Position numbers and translations under genes: made by a program. A model generated the notes under the pieces. It ran no database searches, was not told the DNA's origin, and saw only the letters and a program-made list of their open reading frames with translations. A DNA stretch of 64,000 bases from Cubamyces lactineus (lineage: Eukaryota > Basidiomycota > Agaricomycetes > Polyporales > Polyporaceae), in contig JACDTU010000007.1 in assembly GCA_022376465.1 (NCBI GenBank), positions 372,001 to 436,000 on the forward strand. The letters run 5' to 3'. Positions 22,976 to 36,056 of the stretch are shown piece by piece; the first letter of the stretch is position 1; each line of letters begins with the position of its first letter.

Positions 22976-23595
22976 TCAGCCTGCGTACAGATACCGGAAC
23001 TCTCCCTGGATGTAGTCGTCCAGCTCCCATTCGTCGACGTTTGGGGACTGTCCAACCTCTGCGGGTGTGGGTGAGTACTTGTATCTGCGCACGTCAAAGG
23101 AAACTCGCCTGAGTTGTGCCGGTCGTTGTCGGGTCGCAGACATCCGAACCAGCTCCTCAACCGAATGTACCACCACCGTGTGCCTTCGAAGAACGGGTAG
23201 GGTACTGCCAGCGTGATGCTCGCAGGGGAGTGCGGGTGTTCTACCCACAAGATGACGCGCGTCTGTTGGTATTCCACCACGCGACTGATCCGCCCCGTGA
23301 AACGTCGTTGGTCGGGGAGAACCAATCGGCAGTAGCTTCCCACTCGGGGAACAAACCATCGTGGGCGCACCTCCTTGCCGGTAGGCTCAACGTCGACCCA
23401 CACTTCCTGCTCGCCGACTTCCTCGCCTAACGCGACTGGTCGTAGTCGATGCGGAAAGAGTCCGTCTGGCCGAAAGAGAACGTGGTAGTCCAGTCCGTAT
23501 GATACTACGGGGCAGCGGGGTATTTGGTCGGCCTGCACACTTCGGGGAATCGCGTGTTGCACGGCCGCAGGAAGATCGAATGACACACCGACCAT
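22976..23595 (-). CDS. Hypothetical protein downstream of a Gypsy pol
   Basis: Starts MVGVSFDLPAAVQHAIP. The core is VPRVGSYCRLVLPDQRRFTG followed by ISRVVEYQQTRVILWVEH and EGTRWWYIRLRSW. A 41-nt GT-AG intron near 23150-23110 joins it in frame to RVSFDVRRYKYSPTPAEVGQ and the acidic end DEWELDDYIQGEFRYLYAG. No family was recognised. It lies about 220 bp downstream of and co-oriented with the Gypsy pol, so it could be a 3' ORF of that element or a host gene. The intron is at the short limit for fungi, which lowers confidence. Confidence 0.4.
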
Positions 23596-23812
23596 GATGG
23601 GTGATGATGAGAAGCTGTCAAACTGAGCGCCTACGTTTGATCACGTCGTTGCTCAGTCATCCGCTTACTCACGGTCCGCACATGACTTTTAGGTAATATC
23701 TTCCCACTGACCTGCGTCTGCTTCCCTGCCATGTCCAGGTACCAATCCAAATTGGTGCATGACATCCGCCCCACAGTCCTACGGCCGTCCCCGGTCGTCT
23801 ATCCACCAAACT

Positions 23813-26800
23813 TCATCCTTGCATCCGACTTCGGGTTCGCTGACTTACAGGCAACATGTCCATCTCGTCCTCAGATTCCCCCTCGGAAGAATCTTCTCCT
23901 ACAATCTCATGGAGATCCTCTCCTTCCTCCTCATCACTTCCCAAAACATCCTCCTCTGGCTGTGTTTCGTCATTATCTACTGCATCAATCGGGTCACTGA
24001 CCAGGCTCTCCAGGTTTCTGTCTGATGGTTGATATGCGAGCAACCGGAATGCTGCCACACTCTCCCGCGAGACATCACCATTGAGCTCCTTGATCACATA
24101 GGAACCATTCTGGGTCCGTCGCACGATCTCATACGGTCCTAGGTATCTTGGCTTATGCTTCCTATTCATCTCCCTCTCAATAGCAGAGTTTCTGACGAGA
24201 ACAAGATCTCCACTCTCAAAGACTTCTTTGCGAATGCGATGTGCAAACCGCTTCTCAAAGTGCTCCTTTGAGGTGAGCCTAGACATGCGCAAGATTTCAG
24301 CCGCACGTGCTACATCTTCTGGTCTCCGCTCTAGTTGACGTATGCGTAGCGCCAGTAGATCAGCATGTGACATGTTCCGTCTGAAACCTTCCACCATGAA
24401 CGTAGACTCCCGGAGGTCCATAGGCAAGACTGGGTGCACTCCGTGAAGTAGGAAGTATGGGCTGAAACCAGTCGCCCTCCGAATGGAAATCCGATCTGCA
24501 AATACAGTGAGTGGTAACAGCTCCGGCCATCTCGAGATATTCCCTTCACAAGACTTGATCAAAGCCTCCCTGAGTATGAAGTGACCTCTCTCTACGACTC
24601 CGTTTGCTTTCGAGTTGTACGGAGATATACGGATGTGGTGTACCCGATATCTTCGCACTAGGGCCTCAAAAGCTCCCTTTGTCTCCGAACCGTTGTCCGT
24701 AACCACATGATGAACTGCGCCGTATCTACATATGATCTGCTCCCAGAAGAACTTTGCAACTTCCTTGGACGATGCTCCCTTTAGAGCCCTCGCCTCGGTT
24801 ACACCGGACAAGTCATCTCAACAGGCCACGATGCAGTTATAGCCACGCACAGTCGGCATGAACATGACGTCCATGTACACCTTATAGAACAGATCCACAG
24901 GTGTAGAGATGATGAGCGGGACTTCTACTTTCTTGACACTCCGGATCTGACATTCTCGACATCCGCCAACGTGACGACGAACATCTCCATGGTAGAATGG
25001 CCAGAAGAAACGTAACCGGACTGTCTCAAAAGTTGCTCTCACTCCCTTGTGACCAAACTGATCATGCGCCTCTTCTAGAATCCTTCTCCGTTCATTCTCC
25101 TCAAACACAACCTTCACAGGCATCCGCTGGGCGTATCGCCTGTACATCGCTCCATCTTTCACAAAGTAGTTGTGACACTTCCGGAGGAACTTAAAACGTG
25201 CACGGGGTGTGGAGAATTCTGGAACCTCTAGGTCTGATAGGAACCTGAAAATCATCCGCAATACCTGATCCTGGGTGGTGGTAGGAGTCAGATACACCTC
25301 GGCAGTCTCGTCGTATCCCGATAGCATCTCAAACTGATCCTTCGCTTCTGATGGAGTAGTGCCGATGTACAATGCAATGTTGTCCAGCCACTCATCGCCA
25401 TCATCATCCTCAACAACTTCTCCTTCCCCTAGAGGTCGTCTCGACAAGGCATCTGGTCCCTTATGCTGAGCTGCGGGAACATGAACCAACTTAAAGTCGA
25501 ACAGCAGGATTCCCTGAATCCATCGGTTGATTGTTGCATTCGGCTGTAAGTCTGGTTCGTTCAGCATACCTTTGATGTACTTGGCATCAACTTCGACGTG
25601 AAGTGTCTTGACTCCGACTAAGTATAGCCTCCATCGCCGTAGAGCTCGATAGAGTCCATACAACTCTAGCTTGGGTTGGCTGTAGTTGGACTCTGTCTCG
25701 TTCATTGGCAACGATCCATACCTTGCCGGCCTCCGTCTGCCTTCGTCGTCTATTTGGGAAAGGATGAACCCAACTGCGTACTTGCTGGAGTCCACTGACA
25801 GTATGACTGGGTTGGATGATGAGTAGTCTATTGGTCGTAGGGCTGGTGCGGAAGCAACCAGGTCCTTCAGCTCGTCAAAGGCACTCTGACGACGGTCATC
25901 CCAGATAAATTCAGCCTTCTGAAGCGTGAGCTCCCGTAAAGGCCTTACCTTCTCTGAGAAGTCCTTGATCCAGATCCTGACTGTCCCACACAGACCAATA
26001 AACCCTCGTACATCCTTGACTGTCCGTGGTACCGGCCAGTTGCGAATCTTGTCCACCTTATCGTCTTCCGGCATCCTACCTTCAGGCGTACACTTCTGTC
26101 CAACGATGATGACATCTGGCTTGCAGACCTGGGCTTTCAAACCTGAGAACGTGATACCTGCATGCCCGACTCTGTGAAGAATCCGATGCACATCATTGGC
26201 GTGTTCCCAAATAAACCTCCGAATGCCTCCATTCTCCTTCAATACTTCTGGATTGCCTTCGCTATCGGGGTAGCATGTAGCTGGTCCTTTGATGGGTAAA
26301 TCATCAATGAACACGTTTGCCACATGTGGAATCTCATCTTGGAGAATAAATGTCATACAAGCCTGGAATTCAGCAGGTGAGTTCGTGAATCCCATCGGCA
26401 TCGAAGTCAGGCGCAGCAATCCGAGTGGTGAATGGAATGCTGTGAGATCCCGGCTCACGATGTCTAGCTTACGTGCGTCAAAGGCCCAGAACAGGTCTAG
26501 CACTGTATAACACTGTCTTCCCGCAAATGGTTCCACGAAATCGTCAAGACTCGGAGGTAGTCCCGCATCACGGATAGTGATGGCGTTCAGTGGTTGCAGG
26601 TCATGAACCAAACGGAGCTTTCCGTTCTTCTTCAAAACACAGAACCACTTAGACCTGTACGACGACTGACATCGTTCGTACACTCCTGCCTCCAATTTTC
26701 CTCGAAGTAGCTCTATTACTTGCTCCCTAATCCCAGGCGGAATCGGAATATTCTTGTCCATCCACGGAACATGTGGAATGGTAGGGATTATGTAGGGAGA

Positions 26801-27310
26801 GAAGTAATCTTCTCGGAATGTCCCACGATCTCCTTCCTCGAAAGCTAGGACTTTCTCGTTTAGGGAGAAGATATGCTTGAACAGCTTCTCTTCTTCCGGC
26901 CAGAGAAATCCATCTGCATTGATCTTCAAGCCTTCCATACGTTCTCTCGTTAACTTCATCGTCGGCACAAAGTCGGGTGGATGCGGAGTGAGAGGCTGCA
27001 GCGACACTAGAGGGTCCTCCGGAAATTGCCGAACGACGCGGGCGTCTTCCGGAAACACTCCAGGCACTGGCTTCACTCTCCGATCTACTGGCTTGTACGC
27101 TCCGTACACGTGACAACGCTGGTCTTCCACTTGGCTCTCTTCGTCTTCCATCTCATCAGCCTCCTGTGCTTCTTCGGCGTATTCCGAGTCAGGGTCTTCC
27201 AACGCTGACTCATCCTCTACTAACAGAAACACAATTGGCCCTCTAGCGTCTTCGAGAAGCTTCGGCGGAGACCCTGGCTGGTCTCCGAACATTCTAGCAT
27301 GTCCTTCCAT
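23813..27310 (-). pseudogene. Ty3/Gypsy pol (element D), interrupted by one stop codon
   Basis: An 830-codon ORF (27310-24818) and a 332-codon ORF (24811-23813) lie in the same frame, separated by a TGA at 24815-24817. Order: N-terminal acidic region; reverse transcriptase (KWFCVLKKNGKLRLVHDLQP; active site NVFIDDLPIKGP with Phe for Tyr in the usual YxDD); RNase H (ILSVDSSKYAVGFIL); integrase HHCC zinc finger (QFGHKG...CRECQ); and integrase core (VYMDVMF, VVTDNGSETKGAFEAL, SPYNSKANGVVERGH). The stop sits inside the integrase core at VAC-stop-DDLSG; a CGA-to-TGA change is the simplest origin. No protease motif, gag or LTR was found nearby, so the copy is disabled and probably incomplete. Confidence 0.85.
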
Positions 27311-28640
27311 ATCAGAATCTGCTCTTGTCTGGGTGTTGCGGGTGTTCTAGGTGAATTGCAAGGTCTTCGCGTGCTGGATGCCGAGATCTAGATTGATCGC
27401 CGTATCCACAGGATGGTCTAGCCAGTTTTCCGTCGTAGCAAGGACGGCACGTGAATTCCCTGCTCTTCTCCTATATAAACCCACCAGCTTCCGATAGGTC
27501 GTTCATACTCATCTGCTCTGCACCTTCTGCTTCTCAATACTGTGATGGAACAACGGAGAACAGGGTTCCCTGCTGTTTCATCACGGTATTGAAGCTGACG
27601 TGTCGCGCCTTCTGCTTCGAAGCTCGTGTCCTTGTGTACTGTGAGAAATCATTTAGTCACCCGACTACGGGAGGGTTCCATCGATTTCTGTCACTGCACA
27701 TGTGAACGAGTGCTATGGTAACTATGACATACTTCCGATAAAACCTGCCCGATGCGGTTGGCCACCCGCCCCACAGTCAGAGCTTGACACTAGGTCTGGT
27801 ACGATAACTCCGGCTGTGGTCCAGGCCGCAGCAACTTCCCACGCATACTACTAGGACTGTACATTGGTCTCTGAGCCTCCTGCTTCAGTGCGTGACTCGC
27901 CTGCTTCATCCGACGCATCATCTGCCGCATCACTTCGGTCCGTGAACGGATACTTTTCGGCTTTCGCTTACTAAGTATTACCGCAGCACGACCCTCCTCG
28001 CCTTCTCTTCTTTCTCAATCTGACGTAACCTGCCTTCCAGAACGGTGTCCTTCATGGCTGGATAGTGGGGGGCCTGTTGGACTTGCATGCTGGCTTATAT
28101 ACTAGTCCTACGAGGCTGTGTATCCCATTCCGTACCATTCTAGCACCTTCCCTTGAACAGTCGTTACTAAGCAAGTATTCCATCGTATTCTGGTAATTTC
28201 CAGCTACCTGTTCGTACCGGAATCGTCCAGAACAGACCAGAATTGAGTGAAATACAGCCTCGCGCTGCCCAGACATAGCCTTGATGAGGCCCGGCCAGAC
28301 CACGTGGTTGCCATGTGGTTGCCATGCGAGAGCCACGCTCCCCTGCCTTTCTGGGTAGCTCGGTGTCTAGCTCTCGCTGCAGCACAAATTCGGTCTTTTC
28401 GGGCGTCTCGGCCATCTCGGACATCGGTCAGCTCGGTCCACTCCTCCGGTCACGTGATCTCACACTTTGCAGTTCACGAAAGAATCGTCCTTAACGTCTT
28501 CGGCGCTTGCTTGACCGTCCTTATCTTGTCCTTAACTTCAGTCTGCTTTGCCTCCGACGTTCAGCACAGTCCTAATCACGTCTTGCGCAGCCCACAGGTA
28601 GTACAACACGCTTATATCTACTAATTCCGACAGGTCCGAG
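27311..28640. other. Flank of Gypsy D, no gene or LTR identified
   Basis: Should hold the 5' LTR and gag if element D were complete. I saw neither a gag-like reading frame nor a match to the 21.4-23 kb side. Short TATA-like strings (TATATAA near 27473; TTATATACTAG near 28096) occur. Confidence 0.35.
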
Positions 28641-29480
28641 ATGTCTGGGAGGTCAGCAAGTGCCTCCCCGACGCTCGTCTCGTCGTCCTCAGCGACATCC
28701 ACGTCCTCTTCCACCTGCTGTTCGCGTCCTTGCCTCTCTCACGCTTGACTTCGCTTCGCAAACCCTCGGACTTGGTTCCTACGACCTCCTTCGCATCTCA
28801 GATCTTTCTCTCTTGTCCGCCGACACGTCTGGTTGCCTAGGAACACCAAGCCTTCGCATTCGCTTGCTCCGTCCACCTCGATCGCTCAGGGCCTCAAACT
28901 CTCGGATTAGCTGTGGAATCTATTGGATTAGCGGGAGATTGGCAGGGTCCGACAATCTGCAGGTAAGTACTAATGATTTGCGCTGCGTACTGACCCATAG
29001 CTCGTCGATCCAGCCTATCTCGCCACTCTTCCGTCGATACCTGTCAGTTTAGGCCACTCAGAAGACATCCCTTGGCCTCGCGCCGCAGCCTGTGACTCAA
29101 GAATACGTCAAGAACGACTCACAGAGTCTCCCCAGCCGTCTTATCTGCCATTCTCGTATCACACGCCTTCGCCGCACGCCGCAGTCTATCTCCCTTGTGC
29201 CTCAACATTCCCCGTATCCTCTCGACGTCGCGCTCGCGCCCTCAACGACCACAAGATCCTCTCGGACAACTTCCGGCGTAGTCTACTTAACTCATCCATT
29301 GCCCAGGAGTCCCTCGTCATCGTCAAGATCCCACGCGCGTCGCCATCGAGCTCAACAGCTCTGGCGATGTCCCAGATACCGCGACCTCAGACGACTTCCA
29401 TACCTCGCATTCTACTAACATCCTACAGTACTGCGCGCCTTCGGGCGTAGTCTTAACTCTTCCAGCACGCATTCCATTCG
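28641..29480 (+). CDS. Possible plus-strand gene, unrecognised and unresolved
   Basis: Several open stretches with plausible GT-AG junctions occur: donor CAG/GTAAGT at 28962; a reading containing ARALNDHKILSDNFRRSLL; then NSSGDVPDTATSDDF and LQYCAPSGVVLTLPARIPFG near the right end. Which frames join is unclear and no domain was identified. It may be a gene, or a relic linked to the mobile elements on either side. Confidence 0.25.
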
Positions 29481-29650
29481 GATTGTATACTAACCAGGTA
29501 CGTCCGCCGTCGAGCTCCGCAGCTCCGGCGCATCCTCTCCCCTTGCACTTTCGCTTTGCCTCGCGCCTTCGCGCCTCCATGCCTCGTCTCTCCTCTCTCC
29601 ACACACACATCTCGTTGGGCCTCTGCCTCTTCACACTTCGCCTCGCCTCA

Positions 29651-29670
29651 TCTCTCTCTCTCTCTCTCTC
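29651..29670. repeat. (TC)n microsatellite
   Basis: About ten uninterrupted TC dinucleotides. No function is visible. Confidence 0.85.
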
Positions 29671-29939
29671 GCGAGCGCGCCGGGCAACACAGGTAAGACC
29701 ATAGGTGAGTACCCGTCGCCGCGCCCCCTTGTCTCTTTTCTTTTTCTTTTCTCCTCCGTGTTCCACTAACATTCTACCCCTCTTCCTCATCCTCCTCGAG
29801 CGGCGGCGGCGCGCGAGCGGTCCACAACCGAGGCTTTTGCCTCGCGAGTAGCCGTTCGCGCTCTTGCTGTCTTGCCCGAGCGTGGGGGTCCCGTACATTC
29901 GTCTATGCGGCCAGGCCGCTTTTCTCCCATTGTTCTAAA

Positions 29940-30266
29940 CTAAACGTCCGTAATACAAAGCCCCGGTCTACATGATAACGAGCCATTCGAGTACCTGCGA
30001 GACGAACAAAACGAGAACTCGTAGCAGTAGGTCCATACACTCCGCGCGCGCACCGTAGATGCGCCGCGTCTGTTCAATCCTCGCCCTACCATGTAGTCAC
30101 AACCGCGCGCGAATCGAGTCCATCGCGTCGTCCGCCATCCGCTCCCACAAAGGAATGTCCTGCACCGCGCCGCTGTCTTCATCGTCGTCGTCGTCGTCGT
30201 CCTCGCCGTCGCCGTCCAGCTTCAGCAACTCGCCGTGTCCAACTCGTTCCCGCAGAGCCCGGCCAG
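29940..30266 (-). other. Possible minus-strand coding remnant
   Basis: The frame containing ELLKLDGDGEDDD (an Asp run from a GTC microsatellite on plus) and IPLWERMADDAMDSIRAR reads like real coding sequence but ends in a stop near 30097 and is cut on the 5' side at 30266 by the inverted-repeat unit. It is probably the 3' part of a gene broken there. No family was recognised. Confidence 0.3.
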
Positions 30267-30850
30267 CAGTAGTTTCCACTTTTGTATTACAAACTGCCAC
30301 ATAGGTGGTAGAATGGTTGTGCATTTTTAGATCACACATTGTAATTGTCAATGCAGAGTCTATTGTATTATAAATGGGAAGCCTGTTGTAATTGTGTTAA
30401 TGTACAATCACACCTGTTGTAATACTGCCAGGAGCCTGTTGTAATACTGACCAGGGCCCATTGTAATTGTTGTAGTACTCTCCGGAGCCTGTTGTAATTG
30501 TTGTAATACTCCCTGGAGCCTGTTGTAATACTCTCCGGAGCCTGTTGTAATTCTTGTAATACTGCCAGGAGCCCGTTGTAATACTGCCAGGGACCTGTTG
30601 TAATTGTTGTAATACTCCCCGGAGCCAGTTGTAATTGTTGTAATACTCCCCGGAGCCTGTTGTAATACTCTCCGGAGCCTGTTGTAATTCTTGTAATACT
30701 GCCAGGAGCCCGTTGTAATACTGCCAGGGGCCTGTTGTAATTGTTGTAATACTCCCCGGAGCCTGTTGTAATACTCTCCGGAGCCTGTTGTAATACTCTC
30801 CGGAGCCTGTTGTAATTCTTGTAATACTGCCAGAGGCACTCATTGTTGCA
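30267..30850. repeat. Left inverted-repeat arm with 22-bp minisatellite
   Basis: Unique terminal part 30267-30400, then about 450 bp of tandem GTTGTAATACTCYCCGGAGC variants, with spacers GTTGTAATTCTT and GTTGTAATTGTT. Its reverse complement forms the right arm. Long ORFs here (repeated YYNNYN) are artefacts of the repeat lacking stops. Confidence 0.88.
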
Positions 30851-30921
30851 CACCTAGATGATCCTTGTGTATATCATGTCCTCTGTCCGACTCAGGCTTG
30901 TATTACAGACAAAAGATGTAG

Positions 30922-33900
30922 CTATAATTGCTCAGAATCAGAGTCCAATTCACTTTCATCTGAGCCAGACCCTTCTGCATCATCCCCCAGACTGCTTATA
31001 TCCTCTCCCTCCACCTCGCCGTATACCATGTGAATGTGAGAACGTCGAGGATGGTACTCTTTTGACAGAGAGACAAAGGGCGACAGGAAAGCGGGAACAG
31101 CCATGATGGTCTTGACGTAAGAGCACCAGCGCGTTCCACACCTTGTCACCAGGCTATCAAACAAGTCTGCCTGCCTGTTAGCATACACCGTTAATGCACG
31201 TTGCAGGGTAGTGCGTGTTACCACCCTCCGTGCCACCTGATCTCTCCACCACTTAGCCTGCCATCTGAAATACTCAATGACCCGTCGCATCTCCTCAAGT
31301 AACAACTTCTCTTCCTCCTCCCAACGGATCGCCCGAGCCCTGCATCGTGCCCATTCCGATCGCATTGATGTTGAGAATTCTTCCGCTGAAGTACGGTGGC
31401 CCGCGTTGGCGCCATGGACGCTATCAGGTGACTGGCCGACCAGCCAGATCCAGCTGATCTGATATCGCCCTTCACTGGCGGTGCGAGGGTGAAGGTCGTC
31501 GTCTTGCTTCCGTGGGCCACGGAGGTCTTCGTCCAACAGCGGCCGGTAGGTATGAGTCCAGTTGCCATCTGGATCAAGCGCCTCTAGAGCAGTACGAGCA
31601 GCGCGATACCGGTTGACAGCCCGCCGTTCCTTTGCTTTGAAACGAGCGTACAGATCTTGCATTCGAGTTGTCGCCCGTTGACCAGTGCCTGAAACATTGA
31701 CTTTTGAGTAGTCGATGATCGCGGCGAGGATGCGACGGACGCGACGAATGTCGTCAAGACTATCTGCGAGTTGCGCGGAACGAAGTCGATGTTCCTTCTT
31801 CTGGATGTCAGTGAGAGTGTCCAAGATACGCATGTGAGGTGGCAGAGCGGAGGGCAGCCAGAGCATCGTGTTCTCGGGTCTCGTGGGGGCAGAGGGAGTC
31901 AGCGACGGTGACAATGAAGAGGAGGAGTGTTCGGGAGGTGCGCGCAGAGATGCAACCATTGGCATATGGACATCTTGCATCAACTGCCACGCTTCGATAC
32001 GCTTCGTAAGCACATTTCGCTTTTCTTGTTGCTCAGCGAGTTCCGATATTGTCCTCATGCCGGAGGCTATGCGGGCTCGCAAAGCCCGCCTATGCATTGG
32101 TATCAGCACAAGGAGCTACGAGACTGGTTCACAGGAATCAGAAAACCTACTGTCGGTCTTCGAGCTCGAGGCCAAGCTGCAGAAAGACGCCAGGAGTGAC
32201 TTCATGTTGGGGAAACTTTCCCTCTCGTGCCTCAATAGCCTCCTCCTCGTTCAGAGCCTTCTTCGCCGTAGCGTACGAAACCGCTAGTGTATACATTGTT
32301 CAGTACGTTCGCAAGACCATCAGAGATTGAGAACGTACCAACTTGAGGCTCTTCGTAGGGATCGGGCTTATCGGGATCTTCCTCCCATGCCTTGATCATC
32401 GCTTCCCACTCTCGAATGACCTTGACATCGAACGTACTTGTGTACTGGTCGTATGTCTTGCGCTGTTGTACTTTCATAGCGTGTGCATCTTCTAGCGAGT
32501 GCAGTAGTGACTCTTCTGTGAACAAGCAAGAGTCTCTATCAGCCATTATTTGTAGAATCACCGAAAGCACACGTACCAAATGCAATGGTCTTCTGCCAGT
32601 TCCACGCGCCCCAGTGATCGTTGTAGACCTCATGGCGCATCCCAAGGCTCATCTCCCGTGTGCTCAAGGCCAGGGGGTTCATATGGGACCAATGTGACTC
32701 GATTCCTTCACCGTAAGTCCGCCCAACGCGCGGCAGGAGATTGAGGGAGAACCTGGAGTGGTTCGGACCATGCACTCGGTAGTGCTTCTTCGGTATCGTA
32801 AAACGGATCTCCTTAATCTTTGAGAGATCTAATCGAGTATCCGGAGGGAACTCAGCCATCCTCTTGAAGAAGTTGCGGTACCATTGGCATGCAATATCGT
32901 AGGAGATGAGCAGGAAGAGGTATAAAGTGCCGGCGAGGGTCGAAACAAGCAAGTAATCCATATTAGCATACCTGGTTAGCGCAGAAGGTTGAGAATCAGT
33001 CGCGTATTCACTTGCACATACGTTACCTCATACCTCTCGCCGAGCTGCAAGTCACCAGCTCCATTTCGGCGTACAAGTGCATGCCGCGCGCATAGCACCG
33101 CGCCGATCCCGGAGGCGACGTATCCTTCCTTGCGTAGGTGTGCCTTGGTGATGGCATTGTGCTCGGCAGAACATGTATTATCCTGTATGCGCGCAGTCAG
33201 CTCAGTGTCTGCCTGATCCAGGAACCAGTCATTCCATGCACCTCCTTCCGATCGATGGTGTTCTTGAGATGTGTTTGATAGCTTGACTCCTCGACATAGT
33301 AAGACCAGCCCGGGGCGAGCTCGAAGGGATCGAGGTTTCGGTCTTTGCAGCGTGCTCGGAAGTTGGCATCTATCATCAAGAAGAGGGTGTATAGCCAACT
33401 GTACTCGGGAGGCAAGATTAGAAGCGGATATCGAGGATATACGGAAGGTCACATACCGCATATGCAGCGGTGCAGTCTCCCATCCATGCGGCAGATTTTT
33501 CCCGGGGTGGGGGCATGCTGCGCATTCCACTACAAGCTCTCCCGGTTTTGTTCCAGCTGCTCCGGTCGGGTCGTGAGCGCGTCCTGCTCTCTTGAGCATG
33601 ATGAGGTGGCGCCAAAGGCGGATTACATGGGCCAGCTGTTTGTACCGTTCCTGACAAGGGCCTCTAATTAGTATATATCCGTCTAGTATGTAAGGCGCAC
33701 TTACGAAGTTCTTGTGATCACCGGAGTTGTCCGTCAGACGCTCAATAGTCCTCCAGAAGTCGAACAGATTGGTCTTGCCTTGGAAGTTCAATTCTTGGAA
33801 CGTGTCGAGGAGTTGGAATGTGAACGCGGTCTTTGGCCGAAGTGTTGTTGCCGGGAACCACCCTTGGCGTAAGAGTTGAGCCCATTCCCGCGTGAAATCG

Positions 33901-34831
33901 TTCGAGCCGTCCAAGCATTCGCAAAACCGAACCGTTACTGCCTGCACACCGGTGACGTCGCCGACGACAATCCGTCGTGTGTGGCTTGAAGGGCTCGGGC
34001 ATTCTGTCCCGTCATTATGCCCTAACTGGACGACGAGGCCTAGATCCCGCAGCGAGGAGCGACGGAAGGTCTCTCCAGTCCACATCTGTAGATATGATTA
34101 GTTATGATTAGTATTACGGAGCGCGCATAGACGGGTACTATGCTTACCTCAATACGGTGTAATGGATAGTCATGCACATGTTGCTTGACTAGGCACTGCT
34201 CGCAAGAAAGGCGGCGACGGAAGCAGTCTCGACATCGCCCCTGCGCCTGCCTCTCGCAACATATGGCGCATAGAACGCCACCCTCAGCCTCAATTGGCTC
34301 GTCACATCCTTCGCGACCAAGAACCTCGTCAAGAAAGTCTTCCCTGAAGGGAAGCCATGCGCGCACTTTGTTCTATCCATGAGTTAGTGCCTGCGATCGA
34401 ATGAACGCAAGACCTCAGCTTACTGCAGCACGAAGTTCCGGGCGACTACGACTTTCTTGTTTGCGCCTTTTTTCGCTTACTGGTGCTGTGACAAGCCCCT
34501 CGCCTTCGTCCACGGGCAGCCCAGTGATGATATCCTGAAGTTGGCTGTCCACCGCATCGGCTGCAGTACTGGCGTCTGCGTTGTCGTGTTCTATGGGTGC
34601 AAAATACTTTTCTGCAGGATTGGGGGATACCTCTCGACGACTTGACCTTTGACCTTGTCGTCCAGAAGAGGCGATGTAGAAGTGGATATTATCAACGACG
34701 CTGCGCGAGGCGGAGGGCTTCGATTCGTCCAAAGTCGGCTCTGCGCAAGTGCTGGGATGCATGATATCCTGGAAACGAGCCTTTTTCGTGTTTTGACTAC
34801 GACCTGGGCCTCTCTTCTGCCGTTTTCTCAT
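30922..34831 (-). CDS. KDZ-superfamily transposase with CxC2-type cysteine cluster
   Basis: Multi-exon. The N-terminus is basic and nuclear-localisation-like (MRKRQKRGPGRSQNTKKARF, 34831). The CxC2 cluster follows: CAICCERQAQGRCRDC, then CEQCLVKQHVHDYPLHRIE near 34250-34150. After it come AWLPF/GEC-type sequence, VVECAACPHPGKNLP near 33530, FLMIDANFRARCKDR near 33370, DNTCSAEHNAITKAH near 33180-33130, VLCARHALVRRNGAGDLQ near 33070, ISYDIACQWYRNFFKRM near 32890, and YGEGIESHWSHMNPLALSTR near 32700. The Asp of MIDANF, the Asp of SYDIA and the Glu of GIESHW are the likely catalytic triad. A long helical C-terminus ends with an acidic tail (DSDSEQL, 30922). Short GT-AG introns explain the frame changes. 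No disabling mutation was noticed, so this may be an active transposase. Confidence 0.83.
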
Positions 34832-35335
34832 CGCTTCAATTGTAGGCGGAGCAACTGGCTTGATATGGAACGCGCTGTGGGGAGAGCTCGAGCTTGATGA
34901 GGGTCAGGCGGGCTCCTGTTCGAAGGCGCGCCGCGCGAACAAGCCCTGCACATTTCAGGCGCCCGGCGCTCTGCAAACCTCGGACACACATTCCTCTGCC
35001 CTACCCTTCTAGCCGGCAACACCGGTTTAGCCTACTTCTGGCGGAGAGGTGCACAGAAGTATACCACAGCTTAGTGATGTCAGGGGTCCGTTGTAAGACT
35101 CGCGGTATTCTGCCCGGGTCTCGCCGCCGTAGTACTTCACTCAGCCTCAGTGCCAATCCACTGGCTTGAAGGGAACACAAAGCTCCCGGTAAGTCGCCAT
35201 TACATACGGATCCCGGCCTCTTGTGCGGGCTTGAACGCATGAATTACACAGTCCGAACACACTATGACGGCGTGATACTGCAGTAGCGCCTTTGATTTGT
35301 TCGTGCTGATAGCAGCAGTAATGGTATGGCTGGGC

Positions 35336-36056
35336 TTAGTAAACAAGTAGCCGCACACGTCCCTCCCGTTTTGCCTCGAAGTAGATCCTCTCTGCCTCCT
35401 CGCGAGTGCCACATGACTGGTAACGCCTCCCTGGCACATCTATATAGTCCTCCATATCTAACCAGTTCCTCCAGATTCCAACGCGCAGCCCTGCCGTTAT
35501 TACATACCATTTGCGGGTATGCATTGGATCTGCTGGTGCGATGTATTCGACTGGCGGCCGGGATGAGGATGAGTACCCATGTAAGCGCGTGGTAGATATA
35601 CTTACGAGAGGGGTCCCAAGAACGGACTTTGCCGCCACCACGCGAGGTTACAACAGGGCGACGAGGTTCGCTCGGCGACGAGGTGGGTGAAAGCGCGGGT
35701 TGAGAGGCATGGGAGTCTTGAGGGGCACTGACGTCTTTGTCCGTCGGATCGTCGTCGAGGGGAGGGGCAGTCGGAGTATCACATGAGCTTGAGTTTCCGG
35801 TATTGATGTGTACGGGTGCCGAAGGCGAGTTGACATGTACATTGATAGTGACCTGAGGGACTACCACGCAGACAGGCTCACGCTGACCGCGTACGCGGAC
35901 CCATCGACGTCTGGGAGAGGGCGGGATAGCATATGGTAGCGACTGAGGGCTCGGGTTCGGGATAGAGGAGGGCTGCCGGTCGTCAGACAAGCTGAGATGT
36001 GTAAGATCGGGGAGAGGGTGTTGATCGCCTTCTCCAGTGGTTTCTGGCTCTCGCAT
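35336..36056 (-). CDS. Protein with one RNase H1 N-terminal-like domain
   Basis: Exons 36056-35606 and 35550-35336 join in frame (221 residues). A disordered Pro/Ser-rich N-terminus (starts MREPETTGEGDQHPLPD) precedes a C-terminal domain: KWYVITAGLRVGIWRNWLDM followed by PGRRYQSCGTREEAERIYFE. This follows the RNase H1 N-terminal pattern (YYVV-G---GIW--W ... F-T-EEAE-Y). No catalytic RNase H core is present. It lies about 500 bp upstream of and co-oriented with the KDZ/CxC2 transposase, inside the same inverted-repeat unit. It may help the element handle RNA-DNA hybrids, but that is inference. Confidence 0.6.

Noticed and set aside
21424..28640. LTR pair for Gypsy element D
   Set aside because: Compared 21.4-22.9 kb with 27.3-28.6 kb by eye and found no shared sequence long enough.
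30368..30853. Long ORFs in all three minus frames (repeated ITTGSGEYYNNYN)
   Set aside because: Produced by a 22-bp tandem repeat without stops. The mirror arm at 39335-40081 behaves the same way. No composition or splice evidence for coding.
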